A stretch of DNA of 64,000 bases. Origin: Flavobacterium haoranii (GTDB lineage: Bacteria; Bacteroidota; Bacteroidia; Flavobacteriales; Flavobacteriaceae). Each line of letters opens with the position of its first letter. The stretch's first letter is position 1. The stretch is taken from positions 2,294,001-2,358,000 of the forward strand of contig NZ_CP045292.1 in assembly GCF_009363055.1 (NCBI RefSeq), read 5' to 3'. Positions 28,369 through 36,780 of this stretch are shown in pieces. A program made the position numbers and the translations under genes. Below the pieces are notes generated by a model. It was not told the DNA's origin. It did no database searches and was given only the letters and a program-made list of their open reading frames with translations.

Positions 28369-29618
28369 AAAATTAAAAATAAAAGAATTGAAATATTTAA
28401 CTTTTGTATTTGCCTTATTAATAATTGGTTGTAATTCTGATAAAAAAAATCCTGTTAAGAGAAGCGTTGAAGACATAAAAGCAGAACCTATTGTAAAAAA
28501 TTACGATTTCGTTTACAACGATTTTAAAGTAATTGAAGATACAATTCATTCGGGAGATACTTTTGGAACTTTATTGCAAGATTATTTTTTACCTGATAGT
28601 ATGAATGTGCACCAATTAACCGAAAAAGTTAAAGATTCATTCAACCTTAGAGGAATTAAAGCAGGTAAACCTTTTATAGTTTTTTTAGACAAAAAAAATC
28701 CTAAAAATTTAAAAGCATTTGTTTACGTAAAAGATAAAATTAACTATACAGTTATAGATTTAAGAGATTCTGTAGTTGTTCAAAATAAACAAAAACCAAC
28801 TTCAATTAGAAAAAGAACTATTGCTGCTGAAATTGAAGGTTCGCTTTCTGAAACTTTAGACAAAGCGGGTGCAAGTGCGTCTTTGGCTCCAAAATTAGCT
28901 GGAGTTTATGCTTATTCTATTGACTTCTTTAAAATTCAAAAAGGCGATAAGTTTGCGGTAACATTATATGAGAAATTTATTGAAGATTCTATTTATGTTG
29001 GAATTGAGAAAGTAGAATCTACTTATTTTCAGCATAAAGGAAAAGATTATTTTGCATTTCCATATAAAAAGAAAAAGATAAAGGAGAAAGTTATTACGAT
29101 GAAAATGGTAAAGCTCTTAAATCAATGTTTTTAAAAGCACCATTAGATTTCTTTAGAATTTCTTCTCGTTTTTCGGCACGTCGTTTTCACCCAGTTCAAG
29201 GAAGATGGAAAGCTCATAATGGTACCGATTATGCGGCACCTCACGGAACGCCAATTAAAACTACTGCTGCGGGTGTGGTAGAAAGAACTGGTTATACTGC
29301 TGGTAATGGAAATTATGTAAAAGTTCGCCACAACAGTACTTATTCTACGCAATATTTACATATGTCAAAAATTTTGGTTAAAAAGGGCAATATGTTTCTC
29401 AAGGACAAACTATTGGTAAAGTTGGTAGTACTGGTTTAGCTACAGGTCCTCACGTTTGTTATCGTTTTTGGAAAAATGGTGTGCAAGTAGATCCTTTTAG
29501 ACAAAATTTACCCAATGCTGAACCTATGGAAGAGGGAGAAAGAAAAAAATATTTGGAGTATATAAAACCTTATAAAAAAGAGTTAGATAGTATTTTAAAA
29601 GTTAAATTCAATCAATAA
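28361..29618 (+). CDS. M23-family peptidoglycan endopeptidase lipoprotein, two frameshifts
   Basis: Three frames join into ~419 residues. The first part has a lipobox ([11 protein letters not shown]) and a LysM/OapA-like region ([17 protein letters not shown]). The first break is in the A runs at 29066-29076; repair gives [20 protein letters not shown]. The second is the five-A run at 29380-29384; repair gives [20 protein letters not shown] and continues to the TAA at 29616-29618. The LytM domain has [14 protein letters not shown] (HxxxD zinc ligands), but the usual HxH is HVC (GPHVCYRFW), so Cys replaces the last His. Likely cleaves peptidoglycan cross-links. The stop overlaps the pgi ATG (TAATG). 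Confidence 0.87.
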
Positions 29619-31258
29619 TGAGCTTAGAATCTATTAATCCGTCGGGTACAGTGGCATGGCAAAAAATTAGAGAGCATTTCGAAGAAATGTACAATGTGTC
29701 TATGCAAGAAATGTTTCAAGAAGATGCTAATCGTGCCGAAAAGTTCCATATAAAATGGGAAAAGTTTTTAGTAGATTATTCGAAGAATAAAATCAATGAA
29801 AAAACATTGGCTTTGCTTTTAGAATTAGCAAACGAAATTGGATTAAAAGAAGCTATCGGAAGTTATTTTGGTGGAGATAAAATAAATGAAACTGAAAAAA
29901 GAGCCGTATTACACACAGCCTTACGCGCCAAAAAAGACGAAGTAGTATTAGTTGATGGTGAAAACGTAATGCCAGAGGTGTATGCAGTTAAAGAAAAAAT
30001 TAAAGTTTTTTCAGAAAAAATTATTTCAGAAAATGCAAAAGGTTACTCAGGAAAAGCTTTTACTGATGTAGTGAATATTGGAATTGGTGGATCCGATTTA
30101 GGTCCGGCAATGGTGGTTGAGGCTTTGCAATTTTATAAAAATCACTTAAACGTACATTTTGTATCAAATGTAGATGGTGATCATGTTCAAGAAGTAATCA
30201 AAAAATTAAATCCGGAAACGACACTTTTTGTAATTGTTTCCAAAACCTTTACTACGCAAGAAACTTTGTCTAATGCTGAAACTATTAGAAGTTGGTTCTT
30301 ACAATCAGCAAAACAAGAAGATGTTGCAAAGCACTTTGTTGCTGTTTCAACCAATATTCAAAAAGTAACCGAATTCGGTATTGCAGAAGATAATATTTTT
30401 CCGATGTGGGACTGGGTTGGTGGAAGATTTTCGCTTTGGAGCGCTGTAGGTTTATCTATTGCATTAGGTGTTGGTTACAACAATTTCGATGCTTTATTAA
30501 CGGGCGCCAACAAAATGGATACACATTTTAAAACAGCCGATTTTTCACAGAATATTCCAGTTGTGTTGGCATTGTTAAGCGTTTGGTACAACAACTTCTT
30601 TGGTGCAGAAACAGAAGCTTTAATTCCATATACCCAATATTTGCAAAAATTAGCTCCTTATTTACAACAAGGAATTATGGAAAGTAACGGAAAAAGTATT
30701 GGTAGAGATGGAAATCCAGTAAATTATCAAACGGGAACTATCATTTGGGGCGAACCAGGAACTAATTCACAACATGCATTTTTCCAATTAATCCATCAAG
30801 GAACCAAATTGATTCCAACAGATTTTATTGGTTTCAAAAAATCGCTTTACGGAAATGAAGATCATCACAATAAATTGATGTCGAACTTCTTCGCTCAAAC
30901 CGAAGCTTTGCTAATGGGGAAAACCGAAAAACAAGTACAAGCTGAATTTGAGAAACAAGGAATTTCTGGAGAATTTGCCGAGTATCTTTTACCATTTAAA
31001 GTGTTTGCTGGAAATAAACCAACGAATACATTGTTAATCGATTCGTTAACTCCAGAAACTTTAGGTTCGTTAATTGCATTGTATGAACACAAAATTTTTG
31101 TACAAGGTGTAATTTGGAATATTTTCAGTTATGACCAATGGGGAGTTGAGTTAGGAAAACAATTGGCTAATTCTATTTTATCTGAAATAAATGAGGCAAA
31201 AGTTAATGCGCATGATGCCTCAACTGAATTTTTACTTCGTAATTTTCTGTCTTTATAA
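29618..31258 (+). CDS. pgi: Glucose-6-phosphate isomerase
   Basis: A 546-residue enzyme that interconverts glucose-6-phosphate and fructose-6-phosphate. Family signatures are [19 protein letters not shown] (~150-168), [14 protein letters not shown] (~208), [20 protein letters not shown] (~265-285) and [11 protein letters not shown] near the C-terminus. Catalytic Glu in [17 protein letters not shown] region and Lys in QWGVELGK are present. Length is normal. Last gene of the DUF3108 operon; the following hairpin ends transcription. Confidence 0.96.
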   Translation: MSLESINPSGTVAWQKIREHFEEMYNVSMQEMFQEDANRAEKFHIKWEKFLVDYSKNKINEKTLALLLELANEIGLKEAIGSYFGGDKINETEKRAVLHTALRAKKDEVVLVDGENVMPEVYAVKEKIKVFSEKIISENAKGYSGKAFTDVVNIGIGGSDLGPAMVVEALQFYKNHLNVHFVSNVDGDHVQEVIKKLNPETTLFVIVSKTFTTQETLSNAETIRSWFLQSAKQEDVAKHFVAVSTNIQKVTEFGIAEDNIFPMWDWVGGRFSLWSAVGLSIALGVGYNNFDALLTGANKMDTHFKTADFSQNIPVVLALLSVWYNNFFGAETEALIPYTQYLQKLAPYLQQGIMESNGKSIGRDGNPVNYQTGTIIWGEPGTNSQHAFFQLIHQGTKLIPTDFIGFKKSLYGNEDHHNKLMSNFFAQTEALLMGKTEKQVQAEFEKQGISGEFAEYLLPFKVFAGNKPTNTLLIDSLTPETLGSLIALYEHKIFVQGVIWNIFSYDQWGVELGKQLANSILSEINEAKVNAHDASTEFLLRNFLSL

Positions 31259-31278
31259 AAACATTAAATATATCTTAT

Positions 31279-31332
31279 AAGTCTTTTATCGATTAAATAT
31301 TTAAAAAAATCGTTAAAAGGCTTATTTTTTTT
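31279..31332 (+). terminator. pgi terminator (imperfect)
   Basis: AAGTCTTTTATCGATT pairs with AATCGTTAAAAGGCTT with 14 of 16 positions matching, followed by ATTTTTTTT. Confidence 0.65.
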
Positions 31333-31427
31333 AAGTTTTTAATAAGTTGTTTATTGTTAACAATTTCTTAACTTTTATTCTGTCAAACTAAATGAAATTT
31401 GCAAAAAAATTATTTAAAAAACGACAA

Positions 31428-34067
31428 ATGAGAAGTTTTACAAAGAAATTATTATTTGGATTGTTCTTTTTAACATCCTTAACAGTTTTTTCTCAAACAA
31501 AAATTACTGGAGTAATTTTAGATGGAGAATTCAATGAACCTTTAGCAGGTGCAAATGTTGTAGTAAAAGGTACTACAGATGGTGCTACAACAGATTTTGA
31601 TGGAAAATTCGAAATTACAACAAGTCAAACTTCAGGACAAATTGTTGTAACTTATTTAGGTTTTCAAAAATCTACAGTTTCTTTTAATGGTAGTGCTAAC
31701 TTAGGAAATGTAAATTTAACAGCTGATGAAAATCAGTTAGAAGGCGTTGTAGTCGTAGGTTCTGGAATTATTGACTTAGCAAAAGACAGAAAAACGCCTA
31801 TCGCAGTTTCTACTGTAAAGGCAGCGGAAATTCAAGCTAAAGTTGGTACTGCTGATGTAACGCAAGCATTAGTTAATACGCCTTCAGTTTATGTTGCTGG
31901 TCAATCTGGTGGTTATGGAGATTCTAGAATTACGGTTCGTGGTTTCCAACAAGATAATACAGCATTCTTATTAAATGGTCAACCAATTAATGGAATGGAA
32001 GATGGTAAAATGTATTGGTCAAACTGGTCAGGAATGTCTGATATTGCTAATGTTATACAAATTCAAAGAGGTTTAGGATCTTCTAAATTAGCTATTTCTT
32101 CAGTAGGAGGAACTGTGAACTTTGTAACTAAAGCAACTGATAAAAAACAAGGTGGTTTTGCATCTATGGGTGTAGCAAATAACGATTATTTTAAATCAAC
32201 TGTTGGTTATAATACAGGGATGTCTAAAAAAGGATTTGGTTTCAGTGTTATGTTGTCTCATTGGCAAGGTGATGGATACAATATGGGAACTAAAGGAGAA
32301 GGTCAAAACTATTTTATATCATTTGGTTACAAACCAAGTGAAAAGCATAGTTTTAATTTCTTATTAACAGGAGCTCCTCAATATCACGATCAAAATTATA
32401 CTAAGTCAATTAGTAAATATTTACAATATGGTAGAAAGTATAATGATAATTATGGTTATTTAAACGGACAATATTTATCTGAGAGAACAAATTTCTATCA
32501 CAAACCAGTTGCTAACTTAAACTGGGATTATAATATTAGTGAGAAAACTCAATTATCAACAGTATTATATGCTTCTTGGGGAAGAGGTGGCGGAACTGGT
32601 AATTACGGTTCGAGAGTAAGAACCGCTGATGGACATGTTGATTTTGATGCGATTTACGCAAATAATCAATCTGCTAATGGAGAAGGAATGTTTGGTAATG
32701 GAACATATTTAATTAGAGCTTCTATGAACAATCATGCTTGGTATGGTATGGTAACTAATTTAAAGAAGAAATTATCTGAAAATTTATCTTTTAATGCTGG
32801 TTTAGATATTCGTTCTTATTATGGTACACACTATAGACAAGTTGCTAACTTTTTAGGGTTAAATTCTTGGACAGAATCTAGAAATCTTAAAAATAGTTTT
32901 GATTTACCTTCTGGAAATGTTGTGTCGAACACAGTAACAGATTATGGTATTGCTAGACCTTGGGAAGCAATGTTTAATACTATAGGAGAAGATCAAAGAA
33001 TTGATTACGATTATAGTGAAAGAATTTCTTACGGTGGAGTTTTTGGTCAATTAGAATATGCTACAGATAAATTCTCAGCTTTCTTCCAAGGTTCAGCTTC
33101 GCAACAATATCACCAAAGATTTGATCGTTATGATTATTTACCTGAAGCAAAAGATTCTAAAAAAGTTGATAACTTTGGATTTAATGTAAAAGGAGGGGCA
33201 TCTTATAATGTTACTGAAAAACATGCTTTTTTTGCTAATGCAGGTTTCTATTCTCGTCAACCTTATCACGATAATATTTATTTAAATTATACAAATGCTG
33301 TTAACCCATTAACTTCTAATGAAGATGTTTTAGGTATTGAAGCAGGTTATAGTTTTACTTCAAATATTTTTGTTGCTAATGTTAATGTTTACAGAACTTC
33401 TTGGAAAAACAGAGTAACTACAACTTCAACTGTTTTAGCAGCTGATACTACAATTGGAACTACAGATTTATTAGCAGGTGATTTAGTATATACATCAAGT
33501 CAAAATGACGAGCAATTACACAGTGGTGTTGAAGTTGATTTTGTTGTTAAACCTCTTTCTGGTTTAGATGTAAAAGGTTTTGCATCTTTTGGTAATTGGC
33601 AATATAAAGGAAATTCTGTGCAAACTAGAAGAGATGAAAATTTAAATCCTTTAGATATTTCTAAAGTTGATGTTGATGGAGGAAAAGTAGGTGATGCTGC
33701 TCAAACTACTTGGGGATTAGGTGCTAAATATGAAATATTCAAAAACTTCTCAATTGATGCAGATTGGAGAAACTATGATAAATTATATGCAAACGTTTCT
33801 GCAAGAAAAGATAATTTTGAATTACCATCTTACGATTTAGTAGATGCTGGATTATCGTATAAATTATTTGTAGGAAAAGATAAAAAGAATTCTGTTGGTT
33901 TCCGTTTTAATATGAACAATGTTTTTGATGAAGTTTATTTATCTGAATTAACAACTGCAAACCAAGCAACATCTGGAGATACTACTTGGAATGGTATTAA
34001 TGTTACAAACTCTGGTTTCTTTGGTTTAGGAAGAACATGGAACTTTGCTATTCGTTATAATTTCTAA
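31428..34067 (+). CDS. TonB-dependent outer-membrane receptor with carboxypeptidase-like N-terminal domain
   Basis: About 879 residues from the ATG at 31428 (MRSFTKKLLFGLFFLTSLTV signal peptide); an ATG at 31392 would only lengthen the N-terminus. A CarboxypepD_reg-like domain (~25-110: GVILDGEFNEPLAGANVVVK) leads to the plug (KTPIAVSTVKAAEIQAKVGT; RITVRGFQQDNTAFLLNG; VGGTVNFVTK) and a large barrel ending WNFAIRYNF. Siderophore- and SusC-type receptors share this layout. There is no SusD-like gene beside it, so the substrate (iron chelate, peptide, sugar) is unknown. Expressed alone: terminators lie on both sides. Confidence 0.9.
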   Translation: MRSFTKKLLFGLFFLTSLTVFSQTKITGVILDGEFNEPLAGANVVVKGTTDGATTDFDGKFEITTSQTSGQIVVTYLGFQKSTVSFNGSANLGNVNLTADENQLEGVVVVGSGIIDLAKDRKTPIAVSTVKAAEIQAKVGTADVTQALVNTPSVYVAGQSGGYGDSRITVRGFQQDNTAFLLNGQPINGMEDGKMYWSNWSGMSDIANVIQIQRGLGSSKLAISSVGGTVNFVTKATDKKQGGFASMGVANNDYFKSTVGYNTGMSKKGFGFSVMLSHWQGDGYNMGTKGEGQNYFISFGYKPSEKHSFNFLLTGAPQYHDQNYTKSISKYLQYGRKYNDNYGYLNGQYLSERTNFYHKPVANLNWDYNISEKTQLSTVLYASWGRGGGTGNYGSRVRTADGHVDFDAIYANNQSANGEGMFGNGTYLIRASMNNHAWYGMVTNLKKKLSENLSFNAGLDIRSYYGTHYRQVANFLGLNSWTESRNLKNSFDLPSGNVVSNTVTDYGIARPWEAMFNTIGEDQRIDYDYSERISYGGVFGQLEYATDKFSAFFQGSASQQYHQRFDRYDYLPEAKDSKKVDNFGFNVKGGASYNVTEKHAFFANAGFYSRQPYHDNIYLNYTNAVNPLTSNEDVLGIEAGYSFTSNIFVANVNVYRTSWKNRVTTTSTVLAADTTIGTTDLLAGDLVYTSSQNDEQLHSGVEVDFVVKPLSGLDVKGFASFGNWQYKGNSVQTRRDENLNPLDISKVDVDGGKVGDAAQTTWGLGAKYEIFKNFSIDADWRNYDKLYANVSARKDNFELPSYDLVDAGLSYKLFVGKDKKNSVGFRFNMNNVFDEVYLSELTTANQATSGDTTWNGINVTNSGFFGLGRTWNFAIRYNF

Positions 34068-34088
34068 AAACTAGTTTAGTTTATTTAC

Positions 34089-34125
34089 AAGCCTTTTGGT
34101 ATTTTCACCAAAAGGCTTTTTTTAT
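34089..34125 (+). terminator. Terminator of the TonB-receptor gene
   Basis: A perfect 12-bp stem AAGCCTTTTGGT / ACCAAAAGGCTT with a six-base loop and a T tract. Confidence 0.88.
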
Positions 34126-34130
34126 TTTTA

Positions 34131-34138
34131 TATATTTG
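34131..34138 (+). promoter_or_regulatory. -7 box before the four-TM protein gene
   Basis: TATATTTG fits TAnnTTTG 23 bases upstream of the ATG at 34161. Confidence 0.45.
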
Positions 34139-34160
34139 TATGTACTAAAACTAACTATTT

Positions 34161-34583
34161 ATGTATACAGCTATTCAAACAGCACATTCAATTTTTGCCT
34201 ACATCGTTTTGGCATTATTATTTTTCGCATCGCTTAATGCTATTACAGGATTAACAGGAAAAAGATTATTTAAAGATAAAGATTTACGTTTATCATTATT
34301 TGCACTTATTGTTTCACATTTACAATTGTTATTAGGGCTTATTCTGTATTTTGTATCTCCCAAAGGAGTTGCTTTATTAGGAAACATGGAAAAAAGTGCT
34401 CGTTTAACTTCATTAGAACACCCGTTAATTAATGTAATTGCATTAGTTTTAATTACAATGGGTTGGTCTAAACATAAAAAAGAAGAAAGCAATAACGGGA
34501 AGTTCAAAAAAATTGCAGTTTTCTATACAATTGGATTAATTTTAATATTATCTCGTATCCCTTGGTTAGAGTGGATGAGCTAA
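34161..34583 (+). CDS. Four-TM membrane protein of unknown function
   Basis: A 140-residue inner-membrane protein with about four hydrophobic helices: IFAYIVLALLFFASLNAITG, LFALIVSHLQLLLGLILYFV, INVIALVLITMGWSK and IAVFYTIGLILILSRIPWLE. Histidines in AHSIFAY, SHLQLL and EHPLINV are near membrane boundaries and recall small cytochrome-b-like proteins, but heme binding is unproven. Its stop is one base from the RlpA gene ATG, so the two are probably coupled. Not recognised as a characterised family. Confidence 0.8.
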   Translation: MYTAIQTAHSIFAYIVLALLFFASLNAITGLTGKRLFKDKDLRLSLFALIVSHLQLLLGLILYFVSPKGVALLGNMEKSARLTSLEHPLINVIALVLITMGWSKHKKEESNNGKFKKIAVFYTIGLILILSRIPWLEWMS

Positions 34584-34584
34584 A

Positions 34585-35049
34585 ATGAAAAAAATAAAAC
34601 GCATATTAGGTTATCTAATTGCAGTATTTATATTAGCAAGTAGTTTTATTGCAATGCCGCGTTCTAGCGATTGTAATAAAGCTACTTTTCTAGATTCTAT
34701 AAAAAACGATTCAGTTCGAGTAGATTCTGTTGCCTATTATTCTTTAAAACTTTATAAGAATAATGTCCATGCTTCTTATTATCACAATAAATTTAATGGA
34801 CGAAAAACTGCCAGTGGTGAAAAATTCGACAATTCTAAATATACTGCGGCACACCGAAAGTTTAAATTTGGAACCAAATTACTTATTACAAACCCTAAAA
34901 ATAATAAGTCTGTTGTTGTAACAGTAAACGATAGAGGTCCTTTTGTAAGAGGTCGAGAAATCGATTTGTCCAAAAAAGCCTTCATGGAAATTTCTCACAA
35001 CACATCAAGAGGTTTTATTGATGTTAATATTGAAGTTATCGAAGAATAA
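34585..35049 (+). CDS. RlpA-like septal-ring lytic transglycosylase family protein
   Basis: A 154-residue exported protein with a hydrophobic N-terminus (ILGYLIAVFILASSFIAMP) and a double-psi beta-barrel domain at ~60-150: ASYYHNKFNGRKTASGEKFD, FKFGTKLLITNPKNNKSVVV and VNDRGPFVRGREIDLSKKAF. RlpA proteins cleave glycan strands stripped of stem peptides, near division sites; the DRGPF and DLS motifs are the catalytic and substrate region. It lacks the C-terminal SPOR domain of E. coli RlpA. Cotranscribed with the preceding four-TM gene. Confidence 0.88.
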   Translation: MKKIKRILGYLIAVFILASSFIAMPRSSDCNKATFLDSIKNDSVRVDSVAYYSLKLYKNNVHASYYHNKFNGRKTASGEKFDNSKYTAAHRKFKFGTKLLITNPKNNKSVVVTVNDRGPFVRGREIDLSKKAFMEISHNTSRGFIDVNIEVIEE

Positions 35050-35089
35050 TTCTTAAGATTAGCTTGAATTAAATTTAACAAAATATTAA

Positions 35090-35130
35090 GTTCGGTTTTT
35101 ACCGAACCAAACGAACCTTTTTTACATTTG
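35090..35130 (+). promoter_or_regulatory. Operator-like palindrome and promoter of the RND efflux operon
   Basis: GTTCGGT / ACCGAAC is a perfect 7-bp inverted repeat around TTTT (35090-35107), directly upstream of TACATTTG (35123-35130), a TAnnTTTG -7 box. The palindrome covers the expected -33 region, so a bound repressor would block RNA polymerase. The first gene encodes a MarR-type protein, the natural candidate. Confidence 0.6.
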
Positions 35131-35149
35131 CAAGAAATTATAGTTTCCC

Positions 35150-35638
35150 ATGTTAAATAAGGAAAAAGAAAAAGAAAAGGAAGAGGTTATTGAGTTATTT
35201 GGAGTTCATTTTGAAAAACATCATAATATGTCTCCATTAGCTGCTAGAATTTTTGCAACAATCATTTTAAATAATAGAGAAAAGGACTTAACTTTTGAAG
35301 AACTAGTTAATATTACGGGTGCAAGTAAAAGTTCCGTTTCTACAAATATTAATTTATTACTTGACACTAATAAAATAACTTATTACACAGTTTGTGGTGA
35401 GAGAAAAAAGTTTTTTAAACCGGCAAGTTTATCCGAACGCATCAAAAACCATCTACAAATAGTAAAATCTGAACAAAATATAATAAAAAGAATTAAAGCT
35501 TATGAAACAAAATATAATTTAAAAGCACTTGATGAAAAAGATCAAAAAGTTGTGGAATTATACCGTGAATATGTTAATGATTTTGAAAACCTAATAAACG
35601 ATTTAATACTTAAAATAGAAGATTTAGAAACTAAATAA
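35150..35638 (+). CDS. GbsR/MarR-type transcriptional regulator of the efflux operon
   Basis: A 162-residue winged-helix protein. The core is MSPLAARIFATIILNNREKDLTFEELVNITGASKSSVSTNINLLLD in outline (~27-70), with the recognition helix in GASKSSVSTNINLLL and the wing around ITYYTVCGERKKFF. The C-terminal third is a charged helical dimerisation region (EDLETK end). GbsR-type proteins usually repress genes beside them. It is the first gene of a four-gene operon encoding an RND pump and has a palindrome over its own promoter, so autorepression is likely. Confidence 0.85.
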   Translation: MLNKEKEKEKEEVIELFGVHFEKHHNMSPLAARIFATIILNNREKDLTFEELVNITGASKSSVSTNINLLLDTNKITYYTVCGERKKFFKPASLSERIKNHLQIVKSEQNIIKRIKAYETKYNLKALDEKDQKVVELYREYVNDFENLINDLILKIEDLETK

Positions 35639-35653
35639 CGAACCAAAATTGCT

Positions 35654-36754
35654 ATGAAAAAGAGATTTTTAACAGTTGTTTTTGCCTCAGTGGTATTGTT
35701 TTCTTGTAAAAACGATCAGCAACAAACAGCGAAACCTGTGGGAAGTTATAAGGTAGTGCCTCTTGAGAAAACGAGTACTACTTTACTTGCCGAATATCCA
35801 ACCACTTTGGAAGGGGTTGTCGATATTGAAATTCGTCCAAAAGTCGACGGCTATATTGAAAAAATATTTGTTGATGAAGGACAAGAGGTTAAAAAAGGAC
35901 AAGTTTTATTCAAATTAGAAACGCAAACTGCAACTCAAGACGCTGCTGCTGCAAAAGCTCGTGTAGATGCCGCTCAAGTTGAAGTGACTAGGTTGATTCC
36001 TTTAGTTGAAAGAAACATTATAAGCGATGTACAGTTACAAACTGCTAAAGCAAATTTAGCGAGTGCTAAAAGTACTTATCAAAGTATAATTGCCCAAATT
36101 AATTACGCTACTATTACAAGTCCAGTAAACGGAATTATAGGAACAATCCCTTATCGTTTAGGAAGCTATGTAAATAGCCAAACTGCACAGCCACTAACAA
36201 GAGTGTCAGATATTTCAACAATGTATGCTTATTTTTCTTTAAACGAAAAAGATCAATTAGATTTATTAATGAGTGCTGAAGGAAAATCTTTCAAAGATAA
36301 AATTGCTCAAATGCCTGCTGTAAATTTAGTTTTAAGTAATGAAAAGGTTTACAATCAAACAGGTAAGATAGAAACATTTAGTGGTCAAGCAAATACACAA
36401 ACGGGTTCGTTTAATGTAAGAGCAAGTTTTCCTAATTCAGAAAAGATATTACGCTCTGGAAATACAGGAATGGTACAAATACCAACAAATTTAAAAGATG
36501 TAATTGTTATCCCTCAAAAAGCGACTATGGAAATGCAAGATAAACGTTTAGCATTTGTAGTGGATAAAGAAAATAAAGTAAAAGCGGTGCCAATTAAAGT
36601 TCGTGAAGTTCCAGGAGGTTCTTTTTATGTTGTAGATGAAGGTTTAGCAATTAATGATCAATTAATCATTGAAGGGGTAGGTATTTTAACGGAAGGAACA
36701 GAAATTAAGCCAGTTCCCACTAAATATGAGGAAATCTTAAATCCCAAAAAATAA
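35654..36754 (+). CDS. RND efflux periplasmic adaptor (membrane fusion lipoprotein)
   Basis: A 366-residue adaptor with a lipoprotein signal (LTVVFASVVLFSCKND). The biotinyl-lipoyl half-motif GYIEKIFVDEGQEVKKGQVL (~72-92), the alpha-hairpin (AAKARVDAAQVEVTRLIPLV; SDVQLQTAKANLASAKSTYQ), the second half-motif (NGIIGTIPYRLGSYV) and the beta-barrel and membrane-proximal domains follow. It links the inner-membrane pump downstream to the outer-membrane channel. AcrA/MexA family; substrate unknown. Confidence 0.93.
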   Translation: MKKRFLTVVFASVVLFSCKNDQQQTAKPVGSYKVVPLEKTSTTLLAEYPTTLEGVVDIEIRPKVDGYIEKIFVDEGQEVKKGQVLFKLETQTATQDAAAAKARVDAAQVEVTRLIPLVERNIISDVQLQTAKANLASAKSTYQSIIAQINYATITSPVNGIIGTIPYRLGSYVNSQTAQPLTRVSDISTMYAYFSLNEKDQLDLLMSAEGKSFKDKIAQMPAVNLVLSNEKVYNQTGKIETFSGQANTQTGSFNVRASFPNSEKILRSGNTGMVQIPTNLKDVIVIPQKATMEMQDKRLAFVVDKENKVKAVPIKVREVPGGSFYVVDEGLAINDQLIIEGVGILTEGTEIKPVPTKYEEILNPKK

Positions 36755-36780
36755 TATATAATAAACTAATCAACTAAGAT

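Noticed and set aside
31354..31363. TTGTTAACAA palindrome before the TonB-receptor gene as an operator
   Set aside because: It is a 10-base AT-rich palindrome expected by chance in this composition, and no second copy or nearby regulator supports it.
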